A stretch of 9,052 bases of DNA. Origin: Dehalococcoidia bacterium. GTDB lineage: Bacteria; Chloroflexota; Dehalococcoidia; GIF9; AB-539-J10. The stretch is from assembly GCA_030612165.1 (NCBI GenBank), contig JAUWOK010000038.1:1-9052 (forward strand), written 5' to 3'. The notes under the pieces were generated by a model. The model was not told where the DNA came from. It did no database searches and saw only the letters and a list, made by a program, of their open reading frames with translations. The translations under genes were made by a program, and so were the position numbers. Below, in pieces: positions 6,772 to 9,052 of this stretch; position 1 is the first letter of the stretch, and every line of letters starts with the position of its first letter.

Positions 6772-6960
6772 CTTTAGTGCTGCATCCTTTTCCTTGCCGG
6801 GTGAAATATTTTCTTATGGAGATCACTTTAGCCTGATATAATCACAGGGTCTCTATAATGTGGCAGATGGTAAAGGATATCAACGAGTTGTCCATGCTTT
6901 CTAGGCAGGTTGTGACATAAGAAATAAAAAATTTAAAACGATTTTTGGCCGGGGAGAATA
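6772..6960. promoter_or_regulatory. Divergent dnaA/fmt control region
   Basis: These 189 bp separate divergently transcribed dnaA and fmt. They hold two forward TATAAT hexamers (6837-6842 and 6854-6859), the fmt ribosome binding site at 6951-6956, and the dnaA ribosome binding region. On the - strand, TTGATA (6881-6886 region) followed 18 bp later by ATTATA is a weak dnaA promoter candidate. I saw no DnaA box here, so autoregulation by DnaA is not supported by the sequence. Confidence 0.55.
6834..6842 (+). promoter_or_regulatory. Extended -10 promoter probably serving fmt
   Basis: TGATATAAT matches the extended -10 pattern TGnTATAAT exactly, the same type seen before gyrB. No good -35 lies upstream. 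Transcription from here would give fmt a leader of about 110 nt. A second TATAAT at 6854-6859 is nearby and could be an alternative start. Confidence 0.6.
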
Positions 6961-7896
6961 ATGATGCGAATTGTTTTTATGGGCACACCGGATTTTGTCG
7001 TGCCACTGCTAGAGGAACTGGCGCAGAAGGCTTATGAAATAGTAGCGGTATATACCCGCCCTGATAGAGCGGCGGGCCGTGGCCAGCAGCCCGCTCCTCC
7101 TCCGGTGAAGAAATGGGCGCTGGCACACCATGTTCCTGTGTTTCAGCCGGAGAACATTAAGAATGCGGCGGCGATAACTGATCTGGCCCGGCTTAAGCCT
7201 GAAGTGATTATCGTGGCGGCGTATGGACAAATTTTGCCTCCAGAAGTATTATCTTTACCCGAATTCGGCTGTCTCAACGTGCATCCTTCCTTGCTGCCTC
7301 GTCATCGTGGCCCTTCGCCAGTGGCCAGTGCTTTACTTGCGGGCGATGCTGTGGCCGGAGCCACTATTATGTTAATCACTATGGACCTGGACGGAGGGCC
7401 TATTCTGGCCCAGCGCAAAATTGTTATCGCTCCAGATGATACTGCCGGTTCGCTTACCACCAAGCTGATGAGCATTGGAGCACCGTTATTAACGGAAGTT
7501 TTAACAGGGTGGGCAGACGGGAAGATATGCCCACAGTCGCAGGACGATACTCGTGCGACATACAGCAAGTTGCACACAGGGGGGGATGGTGAGGTGAAGT
7601 GGCAGCTTTCTGCTGAAGAGATTGAACGTATGGTCAGGGCGTACAGCCCTTGGCCTGGAAGCTATACCTGGTGGAGAGGTAAGCGCCTCAGGCTTTGCCA
7701 GGCACGGCTGGCTTCTGGCGATTTGCACGGTCAGCCAGGGCAGGTGGTGGCATTGCCGCAGTCGTCTGCTGCGGGAGTGGTGACGGGCAAAGGGACATTG
7801 ATGCTGTGTCGTGTTCAGGCGGCGGGTAAGCGCGAGATGTCGATTGATGAATTTGTGCGGGGGCAGAGCGATTTTGTGGGGTCGCTACTGAGTTGA
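6961..7896 (+). CDS. fmt: Methionyl-tRNA formyltransferase
   Basis: Fmt uses 10-formyltetrahydrofolate to formylate initiator Met-tRNA. The 311-residue protein has the N-terminal MRIVFMGTPDF segment, then NVHPSLLPRHRGPSP with the catalytic Asn106 and His108, and LDGGP with Asp144, matching the Asn-His-Asp triad of the family. The linker YSKLHTGGDGEVKW and the segment RAYSPWPGSYTWW begin the C-terminal domain. GGGGAGA at 6951-6957 is the ribosome binding site. Two adjacent ATGs (6961 and 6964) are possible starts, and the second has the better spacing and gives the canonical MRIVFMG. The usual partner gene def (peptide deformylase) is not adjacent in this window. Confidence 0.96.
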   Translation: MMRIVFMGTPDFVVPLLEELAQKAYEIVAVYTRPDRAAGRGQQPAPPPVKKWALAHHVPVFQPENIKNAAAITDLARLKPEVIIVAAYGQILPPEVLSLPEFGCLNVHPSLLPRHRGPSPVASALLAGDAVAGATIMLITMDLDGGPILAQRKIVIAPDDTAGSLTTKLMSIGAPLLTEVLTGWADGKICPQSQDDTRATYSKLHTGGDGEVKWQLSAEEIERMVRAYSPWPGSYTWWRGKRLRLCQARLASGDLHGQPGQVVALPQSSAAGVVTGKGTLMLCRVQAAGKREMSIDEFVRGQSDFVGSLLS

Positions 7897-7932
7897 CTCA
7901 TTGGTGGCATATCGCTTTTATATGTCGCCATA

Positions 7933-7951
7933 CACAAAAGAAGTTTTTGTG
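7933..7951. terminator. Weak hairpin between convergent fmt and trxA
   Basis: CACAAAA (7933-7939) and TTTTGTG (7945-7951) form a perfect 7-bp stem with a 5-nt loop in the 86-bp space between the convergent fmt and trxA stops. The location is right for a bidirectional terminator. The stem is AT-rich and lacks a following T-run, so function is doubtful. Confidence 0.25.
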
Positions 7952-7982
7952 ATTGCGAGGTGGCAGGGAAGACGCTTATTAT

Positions 7983-8312
7983 TTATTTACCCAAAACGGC
8001 ATTCAGTATCTTCTGGAAAGCAACCTTGGTTTTTCCCCCGACCATTTGCTCCACGGGCTTGCTTTTGTTGAAGAGGATGATTGTGGGAATGCTGGCAATA
8101 CTGTACTGTGAAGCAAGAGATGAATTCTCGTCGACATTAGCCTTGGCAAAAACAACCTTTCCTTCATATTCGTTGGCCAGCTCAGCTATTATGGGAGCCA
8201 ATGCCCGGCATGGGCCGCACCACGGAGCCCAGAAGTCCACGAGAACGGGCTGTTTGGCGTTAAGAACTATCTCCTTGAAATTGGCCTGATTTAAAATTAT
8301 CGGTGCGGACAT
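7983..8312 (-). CDS. trxA: Thioredoxin
   Basis: This small cytoplasmic disulfide reductase is recycled by thioredoxin reductase. The 109 residues are the standard thioredoxin length. The active site is WCGPC (31-35) within VDFWAPWCGPCRALAP, the family segment ANVDEN is present, and the cis-proline is in SIPT (Pro76). The ATG at 8312 has a strong ribosome binding site (GAGGTG) five bases upstream and a well-formed promoter at 8342-8370. It is convergent with fmt and monocistronic as far as can be seen. No thioredoxin reductase gene is in the window. Its upstream side is the point where the sequence becomes AT-rich. Confidence 0.97.
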   Translation of the reverse strand: MSAPIILNQANFKEIVLNAKQPVLVDFWAPWCGPCRALAPIIAELANEYEGKVVFAKANVDENSSLASQYSIASIPTIILFNKSKPVEQMVGGKTKVAFQKILNAVLGK

Positions 8313-8327
8313 ATTTCACCTCATCAA

Positions 8328-8349
8328 AATATACTGAGTTTAGTATATT
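8328..8349. promoter_or_regulatory. Palindrome over the trxA -10 and start site (possible operator)
   Basis: AATATACT (8328-8335) and AGTATATT (8342-8349) are perfect 8-bp inverted arms around GAGTTT. The palindrome covers the trxA -10 hexamer and the predicted start point, where a repressor would block transcription. No regulator is identified. The AT-rich context makes chance pairing possible, but an exact 8-bp pair exactly on the promoter is suggestive. Confidence 0.5.
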
Positions 8350-8370
8350 GGAAAAGGGGCGGTTTTTCAA
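8342..8370 (-). promoter_or_regulatory. Sigma-70-type promoter of trxA
   Basis: On the - strand, TTGAAA (8365-8370) and TATACT (8342-8347) are separated by exactly 17 bp, each one mismatch from consensus. Predicted transcription starts near 8335, giving a leader of about 22 nt that contains the GAGGTG ribosome binding site. The promoter overlaps the open 5' part of the nitroreductase fragment on the other strand. Confidence 0.75.
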
Positions 8371-8670
8371 AAGATGAAAAAGGGCAAAAGAGCACCCCTT
8401 GCTATAGCAATAGTTGGGAAAAAAATAACTAGTCCTAATTACTATATTCAAGATACATCTTTAGTGTCAATGACCATGATGTTAATGGCATGGTCTTTAG
8501 GGATTGGTACTTGTTGGACGGGAGCTCTTGATAGAAACAAGGTAAAGGAATTACTCGGCTTAGACGAGAATGATTATTTACTAACCGTTTTACCTTTTGG
8601 ATATATTAAAGGAAACATTCCAAAACCGTCTTTAAGGGCAGATTTAGACCAAATAACAAAAGAAATTTAA
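8344..8670 (+). pseudogene. 5'-truncated nitroreductase family fragment
   Basis: This frame encodes the C-terminal half of a flavin-dependent nitroreductase-family protein. APLAIAIVGKK, then YYIQDTSLVSMTMMLMAWSLGIGTCWTGALD, KVKELLGLDENDYLLTVLPFGY and the ending PKPSLR match the order of the family's core strand, central helix, L-G-G-T-C-W turn and GYP-like FMN-proximal tail. Members are usually about 170-200 residues and begin with an RRSxRxF phosphate-binding segment, which is absent. The frame is open only back to 8344 (stop TAG at 8341-8343), and the DNA beyond is the trxA leader on the other strand. The first ATG is at 8374, would give 98 residues, and lacks a good ribosome binding site. 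It is most likely a remnant left by a rearrangement; a short expressed protein is possible but would lack part of the FMN site. Confidence 0.7.
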
Positions 8671-8913
8671 AAACTGGTTCAATTTAACGGTTTAGGTATC
8701 CTTCTAATTTTACTATTATTGGATTATTCCTTAACATTTATTTATCAATTTAAATTTGAATAAGAATTGTTATTTAAAAAACGCCCCACATCTTAATTCT
8801 TCATGGATTTTAGGTAAGAACTATAGCAATAATCTTTAAATTTTACGAAAATTCTTATTTATTATTGTTAAAATATGTAAATTTATAAATAAAATGTTAG
8901 GAGGATAAAGAAA
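8671..8913. other. AT-rich spacer before the right-edge gene
   Basis: These 243 bp are very AT-rich and hold no supported gene, tRNA or GC-rich terminator. The only definite element is the ribosome binding site AGGAGG at 8899-8904 for the following gene. A 10-bp inverted pair (AATAAGAATT at 8759-8768 and AATTCTTATT at 8850-8859) may be chance in such DNA. No promoter with good -35, -10 and spacing stands out. Confidence 0.5.
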
Positions 8914-9052
8914 TTGAAAACATTTGATGATTATTATAATAGATTACTAAAAATGAAGCCAAACATCTATATTGGTGAAGAATTAGTAGGTCGAGATGAC
9001 CCCCGGTTACGAGGGGGAATGAATATAGTAAAAGTTACATTTGATTGTGCTC
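8914..9052 (+). CDS. Partial N-terminus, 4-hydroxyphenylacetate 3-hydroxylase / 4-hydroxybutyryl-CoA dehydratase family
   Basis: The frame runs off the right edge after 46 codons. It begins with TTG, nine bases after a perfect AGGAGG ribosome binding site. The residues KTFDDYYNRLLKMKPNIYI, then GEELVGRDDPRL and GGMNIVKVTFD, resemble from memory the first helix and hairpin of the HpaB/AbfD flavoprotein family. That family includes the oxygen-sensitive Fe-S/FAD 4-hydroxybutyryl-CoA dehydratase of anaerobes as well as aromatic hydroxylases. The cluster-binding cysteines and histidine that would separate these functions lie beyond the window, so the substrate cannot be named. Codon use is AT-rich, like the neighbouring nitroreductase fragment and unlike hisS or gyrB. 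Confidence 0.6.
   Translation, partial: MKTFDDYYNRLLKMKPNIYIGEELVGRDDPRLRGGMNIVKVTFDCA

Noticed and set aside
6875..6893. Imperfect palindrome around CAACGAGTTG in the dnaA/fmt spacer
   Set aside because: It has only a 4-bp core stem with asymmetric outer pairing, which is not above chance.
8675..8700. GGTTCAATTTAAC as a tRNA T-arm
   Set aside because: No acceptor, D-arm or anticodon stem can be built around it.
8402..8831. Direct repeat CTATAGCAATA at 8402-8412 and 8821-8831
   Set aside because: It is an 11-bp match in very AT-rich DNA with one copy inside coding sequence, and no third copy or flanking structure was seen.

Overview
This window is mostly a bacterial housekeeping cluster around a probable chromosomal replication origin. 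Reading left to right, hisS and gyrB lie on the + strand. A convergent obgE-nadD operon and dnaA lie on the - strand. fmt lies on the + strand and trxA on the - strand. The right edge differs in composition: it is clearly AT-rich and carries a 5'-truncated nitroreductase fragment and the first codons of a probable 4-hydroxyphenylacetate 3-hydroxylase / 4-hydroxybutyryl-CoA dehydratase family gene. The left edge begins with a perfect 26-bp inverted repeat (1-26 against 120-145) that encloses 93 bp and looks like a small non-coding mobile element.

Organism: a bacterium with Shine-Dalgarno signals, extended -10 promoters and frequent TTG starts (hisS, dnaA and the right-edge gene). The set hisS, gyrB, nadD, obgE and dnaA together, an Obg without a C-terminal OCT domain, and an anaerobe-type 4-HBD-like gene nearby remind me of Dehalococcoidia-type Chloroflexota. 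This is a recollection of gene order, not a computed placement, and I hold it with low to moderate confidence.

Layout: 1-145 inverted-repeat element; 146-244 hisS leader; 245-1507 hisS; 1508-1590 gyrB promoter region; 1591-3534 gyrB; 3535-4140 nadD and 4137-5210 obgE, overlapping by ATGA; 5211-5439 AT-rich candidate oriC with one perfect DnaA box; 5440-6771 dnaA; 6772-6960 divergent dnaA/fmt control region; 6961-7896 fmt; 7983-8312 trxA; 8328-8370 trxA promoter and palindrome; 8344-8670 nitroreductase remnant; 8671-8913 AT-rich spacer; 8914-9052 partial gene.

The genes serve replication initiation (DnaA), supercoiling (GyrB), translation (HisRS, and Fmt for initiator formylation), ribosome assembly or stress GTPase signalling (Obg), NAD synthesis (NadD) and thiol redox (Trx). 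I see no defence system, CRISPR array, tRNA or rRNA, and no clearly novel multi-gene system. The best second-look items are the terminal inverted repeat, the composition and gene-truncation boundary beside trxA, the minimal-looking origin, and non-canonical residues in the nucleotide-binding motifs of DnaA, GyrB and Obg.
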